This document shows positions 11,096-23,004 of a stretch of DNA of 64,000 nt, in pieces. A program made the translations under genes and the position numbers. Source of the DNA: Penium margaritaceum (Eukaryota; Streptophyta; Zygnematophyceae; Desmidiales; Peniaceae); NCBI GenBank assembly GCA_023375785.1, contig SZWC01008651.1:7467-71466 (forward strand), in the 5' to 3' direction. Within the stretch, counting starts at the first letter, position 1. Every line of letters starts with the position of its first letter. The notes beneath the pieces were generated by a model that did not search any database, was not told where the DNA came from, and saw only the letters and a program-made list of their open reading frames with translations.

Positions 11096-13879
11096 TTGAT
11101 GAAGCACCTTCAAGGAAGAGCTCCACGTAGCCAAGACTCAAGCCTCGAGACTCGTTCTCACAAAACAAGATGAGGTACAGCATCGCAAGCAACCTAGAAC
11201 CCATAGGAGACCAACTCGTGGCCAACGTGTCACCCAGGGTCTACTTAAGTGTAATGTGCTTGATACTCATCCCAAGGGCCTTGGTACCAAGCTTGCCACT
11301 GTCGACGATGCGAGTGGGACGTCTGGGCATCAAGTCATCTTTCAGCTCAACCCTAAAGGCCATTGGTCGCAAACAATCATCGGGCTTGTGAAATTAGCCC
11401 GATGTTAAGGTGCCCACCTTGACTACGGAGTATACGGCTAGGCCACAGCCGCAGAGGCTACAAATCTGCATGGAAGAGGTGAGGGTGCATCTATATGAGG
11501 CACGTGAAGAAGGAATGAATTGCACATAGAAGGAACAAGTACAGGCATCAGGCTAGGATTGTGTAGGAGGATTGCCACCCCTACGGGATCATGTGTGCCA
11601 AAAGAGACTTACAGAGGAATGGGATCGGTTTTACCAGAGGGGAAAAACACAAGCACGGGATCAAGTGTGCCCAGTGGAGATGTGGTAGCGGTCAACGACA
11701 GAATGGTGGACATGTTGAAGTATGTGAGAGCCTAAAAGAAGAGGACATCTCAAGACCAAACAATACTTTGGCAACCAATATCTTAAAATTGCCAGGATTT
11801 TGACCAATGGGCAATGTCAAGGAAGGCATGCATACGAGACATTGTATCCCTACTTGTTCTCGGTGTACCAGATGCAGGCTAGAAATCCCCACACATGAGC
11901 AAGATGGAGTTCGGCACGATGGCTGAACCACTAGCGACAATGGAGGGGCAGGCAACGACTTCAATCTAAGGTGTCAATTGCACACAAGACATAAGAGCAT
12001 CTCCATAGTCTAGAAGGTCATAGACCTCTTGAAGACGATGGTGAATGGAGAAAATGCACCTGATGACGAGTCGTAGCAAGCGGCAAAGGCTTTTTGGAAT
12101 GGGGGATAAGCAACGCGTAGTCCAAGACACCCTCTGAGCAAATTAGCGAGCAATGACCGATTCTGTAGCAAATGGCTCAACCTTGATGACTCCAACGGCC
12201 AGTCCGGTAATGAACTCCTTGGGATCAATGAACCCTCACCTCTACATTTGCCCATCAAGGCAATTCTTGGCACAATGGGAGGCACTGGCCGACAAGCTCA
12301 CGTCAATAAAGACATGTATCGGAAATTACTAAGACCCAAGAGCTTCAATAACCACCTTCTCCAACAGCTCACATCGACTATGCTTGAACTTTGGAATGCG
12401 CATAGTTAAGAAGCAATGCTCCGAAGAGGAATTGCTTACTCTTGAGTGAGTCGCAAATTCATTCGGCACTTTTGGAGCCCATTGACCCTGCACATTTTAA
12501 AGTAGAACAAAAATTGGAAGTTTCTGGCTAGTTTTAAGGTGTATTTCACCGTTGCTACGCCCAACAACAACAGGAAAACATTGACCTTGCAGCCTCACTT
12601 TTGTATGGCACGATGTTGACCATCCAAACGGAGCAGGAGATTAGAAAAGCTAGATCAAGAGCTCACATGACAACTCTAACATTGTCGATTGCATGGGTTC
12701 TATATCTTGAGCAGCTACTTTTGACATGGTACGGCTCTTTGAATCCACTAGAACACCGGATGGACTTTGCATGCATAATCCTTGTGCACATTGGAAACTG
12801 AATAGAAGATATGATGTATGGTACAAGCTTCAACGTTTCCATCACCCGTCAAGCATGGCGGTGTACTCACGGAATTTCTATGAACTCATCACTAATTTTT
12901 TTCCCTAATTGACTTTATTTCCTTTGTAACAACAACCTCAAGTGCAACATTTGGTGAGCAATTGAAATATGCGCCTCCAAGGTGAACTTCCATGAATGAT
13001 CGTAGCATCTGAATGCATCAAGATGCCAACTACAATGCTGATATGGAGGAATTTGATGGTTGGCAACCTCAAAGCTACAACCCATGTTATGGCTGCAAAA
13101 ATTCTCAATCGGTGGAAACCTCGTCTTCGGTGGAAATTGACGTCGTTGATCAATGCTCCTAAAGGATGCGGTAGTCTTGTAGGAAGTTGGATCAAATCAC
13201 ACAAAAAACAGACCAAAAAAAAAAGTCGTGGAGAAAAAGGTGGAGGAAGGAAGAAAAAGGGATGTGATTAGAGGACAACCCTCATTTCTGGTCGAAACAT
13301 TATTTTCTGACAGATTGCCTATCAAAATGGCTTGCAATGCCATGGACAAGGGTACTTGAGATTTCAAATTTTGACAAGAGGTATGAGGGCAACCATCTGG
13401 TGGTACTGCTATGAGTACAACAGAGGAACTGTCAAAGTTATAGAAAGGAACTAGCACAATTGTATGAAGGTAATCAGTCATTTGAAGGAAGAACCGTGGA
13501 CAGATGACACTCGTCAATCTGACTAAAAATCAAACAATTGCATGACGCAACAGTCCGGATGAATTTTCCAATGAATGACCACATTTTAATCCACTAGAAA
13601 AAAGATCTTCTAATAGTACAATCCGAAAGTTGAGTGGAGCAATGGCTTAGTCTATGTGAGCATTAATGGCAAGAAGCCTCGCATATCTCATCAAGCAACC
13701 CACAATACAATGGTGGTTACTAGAAAACTAGTAAAGGAAGTTGTTGTAGTCGTGGGCTAACGCAGGCAGCCGATATCACAGAAAATAGCCAAATGATATC
13801 GTTGAAATGGAACCTATGCATGGTTATTCCATGTAGAACCAAGGGAAGTGGAGGAGATTGTAACATCAAGTGCAAAAAC

Positions 13880-14880
13880 ATCAGCCTCATCGGCCTCGAA
13901 ACCTGTATGTATTTTGGACAAGTTTGTATCACTTGTCAAGGAGTTTGAAGAGGAATTTTCCCAAGGACTATCTTAATAATTACCTCCACAAGACAAAAGT
14001 GGACATGATATAGACGTGAAGTCATACAGAGATATGTAAGGAAACCTATCGGATCAGCGACTACAATCTGACCGAGCTGAAGAAGTAACACAACAAGGAT
14101 CTTGGTTAGAGATTCATAAGGTCATCCACGTCTTCAAGGCCACACATGTTCTTTTCATGAAAAATAAACCTCGCAAGATGCCCATGTGTATTTACTATAT
14201 GTGTTGAATGAATTTGCCAATAAAAACATCACCCCCTTCCCTGAGCGGTTTAACTTTTTTTACCACTTTGTGGAACGAGGACCATGTGGACCAAAAGAAG
14301 GTGGAGGTAGTCGTTGATTGGCTTACGCCTACCAACGTTCGGGACATCCAGGAATTTTTGGGGTCACGCGACTAGTACCACCTATTTGTAAATGACTACA
14401 CTCGAGTGAAAGAGCCTCTCTTTGATCTTACTCATGAAATCACCTGATGGACATGGGTTACAACAAAAAAGAAGCATTCAAATCTTAGAAAAATACTCTA
14501 ACTTTGGCACCAAACTTACAGTTGGAAGATTGAACAATGGATTATACCATGACAACCATTGCATTTGATCTAAAAATGTGACGCATTCTCTCCCAAGTCA
14601 AAGGTGGTGGAGAACGGGTCACATGCATGTTAATAAATCTACGCGGGCCGGAGCTGAACTACCCAGTGCACAAGAAAGAGATGTTGGCATTTATGGACAC
14701 ATGACTATGATGTATGGAATGTGGATGTTGTGCCGTTTTCATCAGCTATCAAACACAATCAAATATCCGAAGACTTAGTAAAAACTCAGCTATAAAAAAA
14801 TCAATGAATGAAGTTCCATGAGTCCAACTTTGACTACAACATCAGGTACCGACCTGCAAAAACAAATCAGATGGATAGTC
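13880..14880 (+). pseudogene. Ty3 RT / RNase H remnant (old chromovirus)
   Basis: About 13890-14210 gives the RT N-terminal pattern: a SLVKEFEEEFSQGL-like start, LPPQDKSGHDID (family: LPP.R..DH.I.L), RAEEVTQQG and an IYY-like patch. From 14270, VEVVVDWLTPTNVRDIQEFLG matches the post-palm thumb (family: KVEAVRDWPTPTSVKELRSFLGL). After it come a WTW-type RNase H start and a PELNYPVHKKEMLAF block near 14650 (family: E.NYPVHEKELLAI). The palm between the halves is shortened. Fossil polymerase and RNase H. Confidence 0.8.
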
Positions 14881-15049
14881 TTAGTTCACAACTACACTTG
14901 ATTGTATAGATCAATATATTCCTTGTCAAATGAGACCCTTACCTAATAAGGCTGTTTGTGAAGGGATTCAAAGAGTTTGGCGGGTACGACAAAACCAAGT
15001 TCTGGTTTGACAACCCAAGCTGGCAATGAACTCATGTAACTTTTATTGG

Positions 15050-15740
15050 AAGAGTTCCACAACACTAGTCTAGGTATAAACTTTGGTGGGGATAAGAAAA
15101 TTTGAAAGCCTAAAAAATACTACTAGTGGGACAAGATGCAAATTGACGTTGCAAACTATTACAAAACTTGCGGTGTGTCAAAGTCATAAGTCGAGACAAA
15201 TCCAACCCCATGACTTGCTTCACTACTGCCAATATCCAAGGAGCCTTGGATTGACATCTCTATGGATCTCATAAAGGGTTTCCCCATCACCTTGAAGGAT
15301 TTTGATGCATACTCATGGTGGTGGACAGGTTCTTGAAGATGTTATATGTCATTTCGACAACAACTGCGGTCAACGCCCAGGAAATATTACATCTATTGCT
15401 CAAGAACATCTTCTGACTCCACAACGTTCCTCCACTATCACTTGCGACTTACATGGCCAGTCCAATAGTTGATTCTAGTGGGAGCTGATGACTTGTTACA
15501 ATAATCACATTCAAGTCGGCCTTATATCCCCATATCGGTTGTCTATTTTAATGTACCGGTCACATGCTCGATCGAATACTCCAAACTTTTTGCGAGCCAC
15601 TTGGCACTGGCTGGACGATCAAGGTACTTACCACCGAGCTTGCGTACAACTCAACAACATTCAACACAACTCGCAGGTTTCTATTTAAGGTGGTTGAAGA
15701 CATACTCAACTAAACTCCAATGAGTTTTTAAAGTTCAGAT
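15050..15740 (+). pseudogene. Ty3 integrase core remnant (old chromovirus)
   Basis: The plus strand at 15235-15320 reads PWIDISMDLIKGFPITLKDFDA-like sequence, the integrase core strand (family: PWE.ISMDFI.GLP...G.DAI.VVVDRFSK). A CQSHKSRQIQP-like zinc-proximal patch precedes it (about 15165-15200). Intact integrase would join the cDNA to chromatin. Decayed, with several breaks. Confidence 0.78.
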
Positions 15741-15839
15741 AACATACGAATAGTTGACATTCAGGTGCGAAACTCATGGAGTATCTCTGATGAAACTTAA
15801 GCGTCACTTGCAAAGACGCAGGTGATTACAAAGCAAGAA

Positions 15840-16250
15840 GCAGACTCACATTAGATGGACACTGAATTCTGTGTTGGTGGTCAGGTCCACTCAGAATCAT
15901 AAATGTTTCTTTACGAGGACAAAAATACCCGAAACTCAAACGTAAGTCATTGGGGCCAAGACAAAATACGGACACCTTTTGATGGTAAACTTAAACCTCC
16001 AAACAACATGGATTTCACAGTGTTCCTCATGAGTACAATAAAACTCTATTGGAGTCCTAGTAAGCGATTTCCTCGCAGGGGTATTCTCTTACCACCTCCT
16101 ATCAAAGCAGATGATCACCCAGAATAAACAGTCAAAGGTATTTTAGGATACTGATGTCGTGGAAACGTATACCAATTGGGAGTCCAGTGGACCATGCAAA
16201 AATATGTGGTCAAGTGGGATTCCATTTGACCATACAAAAGGTATAGTTTG
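15840..16250 (+). pseudogene. Integrase C-terminus and chromodomain start (old chromovirus)
   Basis: The frame containing LPPPIKADDHPE (about 16090-16127) matches the stretch before a chromodomain (family: PPPI.VDDHPEYEVE.IL), followed near 16200 by a VVKWDS-like strand (family: LVKWKGY). Similarity stops at 16250, exactly where the younger element starts, and the matching distal part of the domain (a WKSYENL-like patch) is found right after 18297. Chromodomains direct integration to particular chromatin. Fossil. Confidence 0.72.
16246..16250. repeat. Target-site duplication GTTTG, left
   Basis: GTTTG immediately left of the TGTAACGAGG start of the young chromovirus LTR, identical to the five bases after its last CA at 18297. 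Five bases is the usual length for Ty3 integrases. Confidence 0.92.
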
Positions 16251-16950
16251 TGTAACGAGGTGCCCCTTTTTTTCTGGCATACTCGGGGCCTCGTCCGAGT
16301 ATTGGGGGCATGCAGGCCTTTTTCCGATTTTCAGAAATCGTGCGAGCGGTCAAGCTCACCTCCGCTCGACCGCCGCTACGAGGGGGAGGAGGAGGAGCGA
16401 GCGAACTCGCGCCGGTGTGTGGAGTACGCCGGCGCAAGGGGCTATTTCAGTCGCAGCTGCGAGCGCGCATTCCAAACACGCAACCCGAGGGTTGCACTGG
16501 CAGCCTCGGTGAGTGGCATATCGGTGACGCCACCTGCCGAGGGGTTCTCCCCGACGGGAGCTCCGACGACCGACGCGGTCAACGGCTACAGTAAAGCCGG
16601 TGACTGCGACCATGCGACAGTCGCAGTTCTCCAGTGGCGTGTCCGACACGGTGACCATACCCACCGCTGGGAGGCATACGGGAGCAACGAGGCAGCTCGC
16701 CGAGAGATAAGATCGACCGTCGATCTCGACGGTCGACGGCTGGGGACTTCTCGCACTAGGCATTAGGTGCAAGTAGAGCACCAGGTTCAGGTGCAAGCAG
16801 AGCACCAAGTTTAGGTGCAAGTAGCTTGTTGTAGCAAGCTAGGAAAGCAGTTGGCTGAGGCCTGGGTTAGCCAGCCGGACAGTATAAATACCCTGTACTC
16901 AGTTCAATCTAATTAACCTGTGTTTTCTAGCTCTGACTTCCAGACATCTC
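16251..16950 (+). repeat. 5' LTR of young chromovirus (3' end missing)
   Basis: Aligns with 17535-18220. Homology ends near 16950 at CAGACATCTC; the last part of the LTR present in the other copy is missing and the internal fragment follows. The long plus ORFs in it (e.g. 16248-16766) are LTR sequence, not a gene. Confidence 0.9.
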
Positions 16951-16954
16951 TCTC

Positions 16955-17533
16955 TCTGTGCAGCAGATTGCTGAAGGGTTTACCACCACTTGGGACGTGG
17001 TGCGGCAACGGCTGTTGAAGGCACAGAAGCAGCAGAAGCGGCAGGATGATAAGCATCGCTCTGCAGAGGAGTTCCAAGTGGGAGATCAGGTGATGCTGAA
17101 CTCTGCTAACCTGCAGCTGATGGGAGTTGGGAGTCCCAAACTGAAGCCGCGATGGGTGGGTCTGTTCCGCATTCTGTAGAAGCGGTCGGCTGTCTCATAC
17201 AAGCTGGAGTTGCCAGCTCACTACACCATCCATCCCGTGTTCCACATCTCCTTGCTTCGTGCCTACCGCGACCCCAACACATTCTTCCAGGGTCGTGAGA
17301 CAACTCCACCTCCTACTGTCCAGGTTGAAGGAAGTGAGGATTTTGAGGTGGAGACGATTCTGGCGGACCGCCAGAGGGGACGACGGCGTGAATTTCTGGT
17401 GCAGTGGAAGGGGTACCCGGCGGAGCACAACTCTTGGGAGCGAGAGGCCAACTTCCATGTTGGGGGTACCAACACTGTTCTCCAGGAGTACCTCAGGCGC
17501 GCCGAGCCGTCACGCCTCCGACGGGAGGGGTGA
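16955..17533 (+). pseudogene. Chromovirus integrase C-terminus plus chromodomain
   Basis: The first frame (16958-17179) shows QKRQDDKHRSAEEFQVGDQVML and a KLKPRWVGLFRI block, the GPF/SH3-like end of Ty3 integrase (family: AD..R...F.VGD.V.L ... KL.PRW.GPF.I). The next (17210-17533) contains HPVFHISLLRAY, then a chromodomain: FEVETILADR, EFLVQWKGYPAEHNSWE and an N/L-containing tail. The aromatic cage positions F, W and W are visible. The chromodomain binds methylated histone tails to guide insertion. This is all that remains of pol. It is nearly continuous, with about one break, consistent with youth. A polypurine stretch and the 3' LTR follow directly. Confidence 0.9.
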
Positions 17534-17534
17534 T
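17521..17534 (+). other. Polypurine tract of young chromovirus
   Basis: ACGGGAGGGGTGAT directly before the LTR start TGTAAC at 17535. It overlaps the last codons of the chromodomain frame. Confidence 0.75.
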
Positions 17535-18297
17535 TGTAACGAGGTGCCCCTTTTTTTTCTGGCATACTCGGGACCTCATCCGAGTATTGGGGGCATGCAG
17601 GCCTTTATCCGATTTTCAGAAATCGTGCGAGCGGTCGAGCTCACCTCCGCTCGACCGCCGCTGCGAGGGGGGAGCGAACTCGCGCCGGTGTGTGGAGTAC
17701 GCCGGCGCAAGGGGCTGTTTCGCTCACATCTGCGAGCGCGCGTTCCAAACACGCAACCCGAGGATTGCAGTGGCATCCTCGGCGAGTGGCGTATCGGTGA
17801 CGCCACCCGCCGAGGGGTTCTCCCCGACGGGAGCTCCGACGTAGGACGCGGTCAACAGCTACAGTAAAACCGGTGACTGCGACCGTGCGACGGTCGCAGT
17901 TCTCCAGTGGCGTGTCCGACACGGTGACCACACCCACCGCCGGGAGGCATACGGGAGCAACGAGGCGGCTCGCCGAGAGACAAGATCGACCGTCGATCTC
18001 GACGATCGACGGTCGGGGACTTTTTGCACTAGGCATTAGGTGCAAGTAGAGCACCAGGTTCAGGTGCAAGCAGAGCACCGAGGTTAGGTGCAAGTAGCTT
18101 GTCGTAGCAAGCTAGGAAAGCAGTTGGCTGAGGCCTGGGCTAGCCAGCCGGACAGTATGAATACCCTGTACTCAGTTCAATCTAATTAACCTATGTTTTC
18201 CAGCTCTGGCTTCCAGACATCTCCAAGTCTATCTTTTCGTTGCGACTGTGCTCTCCACACACCAAGGCTAAATCTCCAGAGAGCACCCACTCTCACA
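17535..18297 (+). repeat. 3' LTR of young chromovirus (763 bp)
   Basis: TGTAACGAGG start and CTCACA end, preceded by a purine tract and followed by GTTTG. It contains a TATGAATACC/TATAAATACC promoter-like box near 18156 (16883 in the other LTR) followed by CTGTACTCAG, a plausible U3/R boundary. Confidence 0.92.
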
Positions 18298-18302
18298 GTT
18301 TG
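18298..18302. repeat. Target-site duplication GTTTG, right
   Basis: Exact match to 16246-16250. The sequence beyond it resumes chromodomain-like coding of the older chromovirus. Confidence 0.92.
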
Positions 18303-18350
18303 GAAGTCCTATGAAAACCTCTAGGACATAGACCAATTGCTACTTTAGCT

Positions 18351-19006
18351 AACATCATTTCTTGTCTTGCAACACAAATAAAGGTATCAAAAAAACGAGA
18401 AGAAGTGTTCTGTTGCCAACATACACGACTCCCTTCACTTCATGTATGAAACTTTCTGTCATTGTATTTTTGGCCCATGTGCCGATCTCAAGTTTTTTAT
18501 GCCAACCAGGTAAGGGTAATTTTGCCATCTTTCTTGACCTCCAGTGTTTTGTTACAGACGATTGTGAAAAGTTCTATTGTGTTTCAAAAGGGAGGAAAGA
18601 AAATTTAAGAAGATTATAGATCATGTTCATGCTTTGATCATTTTTGCTCCACTTCTTAATGGTGTTAGACTTGTATAGAGTTGCTTCTTGATTTCTTGAT
18701 ATTCTTGAACCACCTCGACTTCTTGAAGAAGTTTCTCGAAGGGACCTTGCACGACACGCCGTCACACGTGTTGCTTCACTCGAGCGTCCATGACCCCAGG
18801 TATGTCTTATTCTGTTTTTTGCTAACGTGCATGTATTAGACAGTTCTGACACTTGTCATCAAAACACACTTGCTATAGATACAAAATTATCCAATCATCC
18901 CAATTCCTTGAATCGTATTCTGCTCGTACATCATCTTTTGAACCATCCATGTTATCCTCACCGTAACACGTTAATACACACGCATACAAACACACACACA
19001 CACACA

Positions 19007-19058
<52 letters not shown>

Positions 19059-19740
19059 CAAAATAGATAAACTACATACGTGGAAAGATAAGTCCATATG
19101 GAAAGATAAGTCCCTTTTTATGTAGAGGTCTAACTACTCCTATATCTCTGTAATCATTGACATGTAGACATGAATAAAATCATAACTGACTTATTGTGCT
19201 TATGATAATGTTTTGGAGCCCTATGCACGTGTACATGTACATGTATATGTACACATACATTATGAATTTCACATAATCAATATTACATGAAGAAGAGTAC
19301 AAAGTTGGATATACCCAACCTAAATGCCCAGATTTGGATAAAACTCCTCTTTGTGCTTGTCTCTACATCATTTGGAGTGACCACTGAGGAGGTTGTGACC
19401 CTTTTGCTTCCAGCTAAAAATTCAACATCCCTTCTCACTTGTCCTCTTCAAAGGTAAAATCACAAACTCATACTGACATTTTAGTTTTGTTCCTTCAACT
19501 TATAAGTGTCCTCAAACTCAAGGAAAATCTAAAACTCTTAGGTTACCCTTCAGGTGCCATAAGCTACCATCAACCTCGTAACCTCTCCAAGTGGTGTTTA
19601 ACTACCCATGTAGTTATACAACTATCTAGGTAGTTATGTAACCAACTAGCCATCTCACATGATAGTCCATTTGAGGTGGCAAATCACGGGTGACATAATG
19701 CTACTTCAAGAGCTGAGTTCACCCAATCTAGTATGTCTAG
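18351..19740. other. AT-rich stretch, no gene recognised
   Basis: No recognisable protein. A splice-donor-like word (AGGTATGT) lies near 18799 but no exon can be supported. Contains the CA microsatellite and a TACATG/TATATG-rich patch near 19225-19262. Confidence 0.6.
18984..19060. repeat. (CA)n microsatellite
   Basis: About 75 bp of CA dinucleotides with two TA interruptions. It produces poly-Thr-His and Val-Cys ORFs on the two strands, which are not genes. Confidence 0.97.
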
Positions 19741-20010
19741 AGATTCCTTCAGTTCCACTTCAAGTTGTATGCTAGTAGCTATTGCATGTGTCTGCATCTT
19801 TAAGTATCAACCTTGGGCACTACACGCCAGTGCCTTAGGAAGCTCCCTCTAGAAAGGCATGTGCATCATGTTGTGCACACTAGTCACTTTATTAGTAGTC
19901 TATTACAAGTTTGGCTATCATACTTAGTCACAAGATAGCAAAGGCGGGTGCCCTGTGGCTCCGCAAAACCACACTTCTTGATGCATCCCTGTAGCTGGAT
20001 TAAGGTCTTG
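19740..20010 (+). repeat. Dispersed repeat, copy 1 of 2
   Basis: Resembles 23005-23260 in the same orientation. Shared words include AGTTGTATG/AGTTGTGTGTTAGCAGCTA, GGCATGTGC, AAGGCGGG, GCCCTGTGGCTCC/GCCTTACAGCTCC, CCACAAGACGACACTT-like and GATGCATCC. Offset is about 3.25 kb. Diverged and non-coding; family unknown. Confidence 0.65.
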
Positions 20011-20840
20011 TTCATTTGTACACCTCCTGTGACATACTTTGACGTCACCAATTATTGATGAAAAACCCCAAATCTAGATGAAAGTGTAACTTTTGTAACA
20101 CACAGAGATGAAAAAAGTTTCCACGCCAATAATTGTTTCATATGGTTCAAAACCTTCCCGTAAGATCATTCCCACGTGAAAGCAAGGCTTGTCCCATGTG
20201 CTTCCAAGATCATGGCACCGAATAAATGTTAGCCAAACTAGCTCTTGGATAAAAAACGAATTGACATCAGATGTTCTTATGAAATTAAAAAAAACATTGT
20301 CCACAGTGGCAATAGAATATCAGCAGTTTTACTATTCAACTGTTGTCTTCTGTGTTGAATTGAACGTTTGCCATTAATTAGAGGAAATATAGTACATATT
20401 TCTACAAAACGTTTATGTTCCATAAACAACATTTTTCCCTATACTTTACGGTCCATATTCACTTATCCACGTAGTGTAATGGCCTTTGAAGAACACAATG
20501 GATGTTGTACAAGCAGGACAACACGCAAGGTAGGAGGGGAAACCTTCGTGATGTTGATGTGATTACATGATTTCAAATATTTTCAAGTGACATCCCAGTC
20601 TAACATGTTGTGAAGTTATCTATACTCCATAAATCTCCTAGAAGGTGACTCCACCGTCTTCTCCTTAAGTTTGAGATGGGAATTCCTTCCTTGTAAGAGA
20701 AATGTTCTTGTCAAGTACAACAAGCAACTTTGTGTGCATCATCACAAGACCAGCTGACAAAGGTGGAAACCCATCAAGTTATGCAAAAATAACTAAAATG
20801 GCTCAAACTACAACACTACAACATTGTTTGACAAAGCTAG
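20011..20840. other. AT-rich, no gene recognised
   Basis: No motif, long repeat or credible ORF. Composition matches the surrounding AT-rich block. Confidence 0.6.
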
Positions 20841-20844
20841 AAAC

Positions 20845-21315
20845 TTAATGAACGTTTTCCACGTCAAATATATTTAGTACAACTTTCTCATCATCTAAAA
20901 AACTAATTGAAGCAGCCATAAAACCATCAAATTTAGAAACATTAACCGCAAAAACTATTGTTATCTTGTTGTCCACACCTTTAGCTAACAAAGCTACGAA
21001 AATCAAAATCTCAACAATGGGCAAGAGCAAGTACGACTGCTCCATCATTCATATAAGCAGAAAAACAAGCTGCAAAATCATCCACACCATTCTTTTCCAC
21101 CATAATTTCTCCTCCGTTATCCAAAAACACCGATGATGGTGCCAAAACACAATAGCCACAAGCAACACAAGTGGTCCATCAACCACAATAGCCACAAGCA
21201 ACACAAGTGGACCATCAGCCAAAGAGGTAAAGTTTGCAAAACCAATGACAAATCCTCCATTGCGCACTTCATGAGTAGGAAAGGTTGGGAATTTCCCCTC
21301 AATATACATCATCAA
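20845..21315 (-). pseudogene. Two adjacent in-frame open segments, unidentified
   Basis: A minus-strand frame open for 156 codons apart from one stop near 21049. The N-terminal segment is hydrophobic and contains an imperfect peptide duplication (DGPLVLLVAIV twice) made by a 36-bp DNA duplication. The second segment reads more like ordinary protein (KFDGFMAASISFLDDEKVV). I recognise no family. It could be a decayed host or transposon gene, or chance in AT-rich DNA. Confidence 0.2.
21148..21219. repeat. 36-bp tandem duplication
   Basis: CACAATAGCCACAAGCAACA and the following 16 bases occur twice in a row with one or two differences. The period is a multiple of three, so the minus frame gains a 12-residue repeat. 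Confidence 0.9.
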
Positions 21316-23004
21316 CCATATAAACCATCATTCCCACAACTCATCCATCAGCCATAAACTTAGTAGACAAAGCTGGTCAAGCCAGTTTTGGCTGGCCAAG
21401 TTCTTTCTATTAACCATGGAATTTCCAACTCCACCATCGATAACACACTTTCAAGAAAGGCTCACCAGTTTGTTTATTGATATGGAATAAAACGTTGTTG
21501 GCAGAGACGGCTCCCACACATTGGCCAAAACTTAAAAGCAACCCTCTATTACATTTTCGATCCATCAAGGAGGAAGAAAAGGACTAGAATAACTTTGTAT
21601 AATCTGTTTTCATGACAGATTGACCATGTAAATTCAAAATGAGGACAACATCCACACTTTATCTTCACGTGTACAAGGCACTCAAATCTCTTTGACGGTA
21701 TTTTGGATCTCCAATTGTCCAATGGCGGCTCCCCTCGGATGATGAAAGCTAGTGTTTCTTGTCACCACCAGCTTTAGAGTTGACAGGTTTCTAAAGCAAA
21801 TCAAACTCTAATCCTATTGGATGCGAAGCTAGCACAGCTTCTACTTTGTAAAATAGTGGAAATGGTAAGTCTACTTCTTTTATGCACTCCAAAACTCTCT
21901 TCGGGATTGCGAGGATTCAAAAGGTAGCAGTCATAGCTATCTCAGGCAAATGCTTTTGTAATTGTCCATTTTTTTTACCAATCAACAACTTTCAAACTTT
22001 TTTTGGTAGCATTCCATAACATCCATGAAATTTTCTTTAAAATCTCATTGCCAAAAAGTGGCTTGGTGGCAAAGCGACCATCGAGCAGCAAGGTCTCGCA
22101 GACGGTAGTGTTAAGATGGATTACACCAATTTCTTAGACTTTTACGGACCATGCATTAGCATCAACAGTTCCTTGCAAGTGACAAGGAAAATGGGCATGA
22201 TCTAGCGGCTTGGGTGAGCCAACATTCAGCAACATTGTAACAACATATAGCGACAGCAAAAGCAAAATCGCTCTGCAAATTTGCTAAAAAGATTCCAAAT
22301 CCACAATCTCCATGGTTTTAAAGGGATTCACAAACGTGAGAGAGTGGATTGTGGCAATGAAAAAGAATGGCACATGTAAACCTTCTTTTCCAAATCAAAC
22401 TCAAGTTGTCACTTTGGAGAGATATATCTTTGTTGGAGCGGCTAGGGGAAGGTACAGGCAAAAAGGACAAGTACTGTCCTTATTGGCTCCTCGGTGATGT
22501 TAAGAACCATGAGACGACATAAAATGTCCTTTGCATACAACCACACCACTAAAGTTTCACACCAACATTACCATTCAATCAACTACTCATATCTTATCTA
22601 CTACAAAAACTATCAACATGAGCCATACTTGTTCATGGGTGTGAAAAAAAGGAGTCCTTATTTCCATGTTCGGGTACAAGTACTCTTTTGGTTTGTTTTC
22701 ACTCTATAACAGCACTAAAATTTCATGTGAGAAACATCCGAGGGGTGATGCTCAAACCCTTACCTCCTTGTCGTTTTGGGTGACTTTGAGTTATTTGGAG
22801 GATGCAAATCTTCACTTTTCAGTTGGTTGGTGAACATCCTAGTGGAACCTTCGTACTAGTGACATTTCAATTTTCAGTGGTTCTTTAACTTCCAAGTGTC
22901 TCTTCAATTCCAAAGACATCATACAACAAGGTGGCAGAGTAGGGACACCTTAAGCCTACCAAAGGGATTGATATTTTTTATTATATGCATTTGCATTCCT
23001 TCAT
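21316..23004. other. AT-rich, no gene recognised
   Basis: About 1.7 kb with only short chance ORFs. No domain, RNA or repeat recognised. Confidence 0.6.

Larger units (their letters stand above)
8480..12600 (-). mobile_element. Degenerate Ty1/Copia retrotransposon (Copia-2), 3' portion
   Basis: A second minus-strand Copia relic holding the 3' half. It has RT (about 10580-11090), RNase H with the TKHI-type end (about 9657-9938), a polypurine tract and a 3' LTR ending at 9429. Upstream of RT (11100-12600) the minus strand is partly open and Pro/Ser-rich, consistent with the linker between integrase and RT, but integrase itself was not recognised. A fossil with many breaks. It is not the missing half of Copia-1: the relative order on the minus strand is wrong for a single element. 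Confidence 0.75.
16251..18297 (+). mobile_element. Young, internally deleted Ty3 chromovirus (LTR-int/chromo-LTR)
   Basis: A 2047-bp element: 5' LTR (16251 to about 16950), a short internal part with only the integrase C-terminus and chromodomain (about 16960-17534), and a 3' LTR (17535-18297, 763 bp). The LTRs start TGTAACGAGG; the 3' LTR ends CTCACA. Flanked by a perfect GTTTG duplication. By eye the LTRs are roughly 94-95 percent alike, so it is much younger than its host element. The 5' LTR end, PBS, gag, protease, RT, RNase H and most of integrase are absent, so it is non-autonomous. Inserted in the chromodomain region of the older chromovirus. Confidence 0.92.
12600..18350 (+). mobile_element. 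Old Ty3 chromovirus, split by a younger element
   Basis: Plus-strand Ty3 relic with domains in the order RT N-terminus, RT thumb, RNase H, integrase, chromodomain, running from about 13.8 kb to 16250 and resuming at 18298. The interruption is the younger chromovirus at 16251-18297 with a GTTTG duplication. The part at 12600-13800 may hold gag and protease but shows no clear motif. LTRs were not identified. Heavily decayed with many breaks, and clearly older than its insert. Confidence 0.75.

Noticed and set aside
16248-16766. 172-codon plus ORF, with 150-200-codon ORFs on both strands of 16.2-18.1 kb
   Set aside because: They lie in the GC-rich LTRs of the young chromovirus and appear in both LTR copies.
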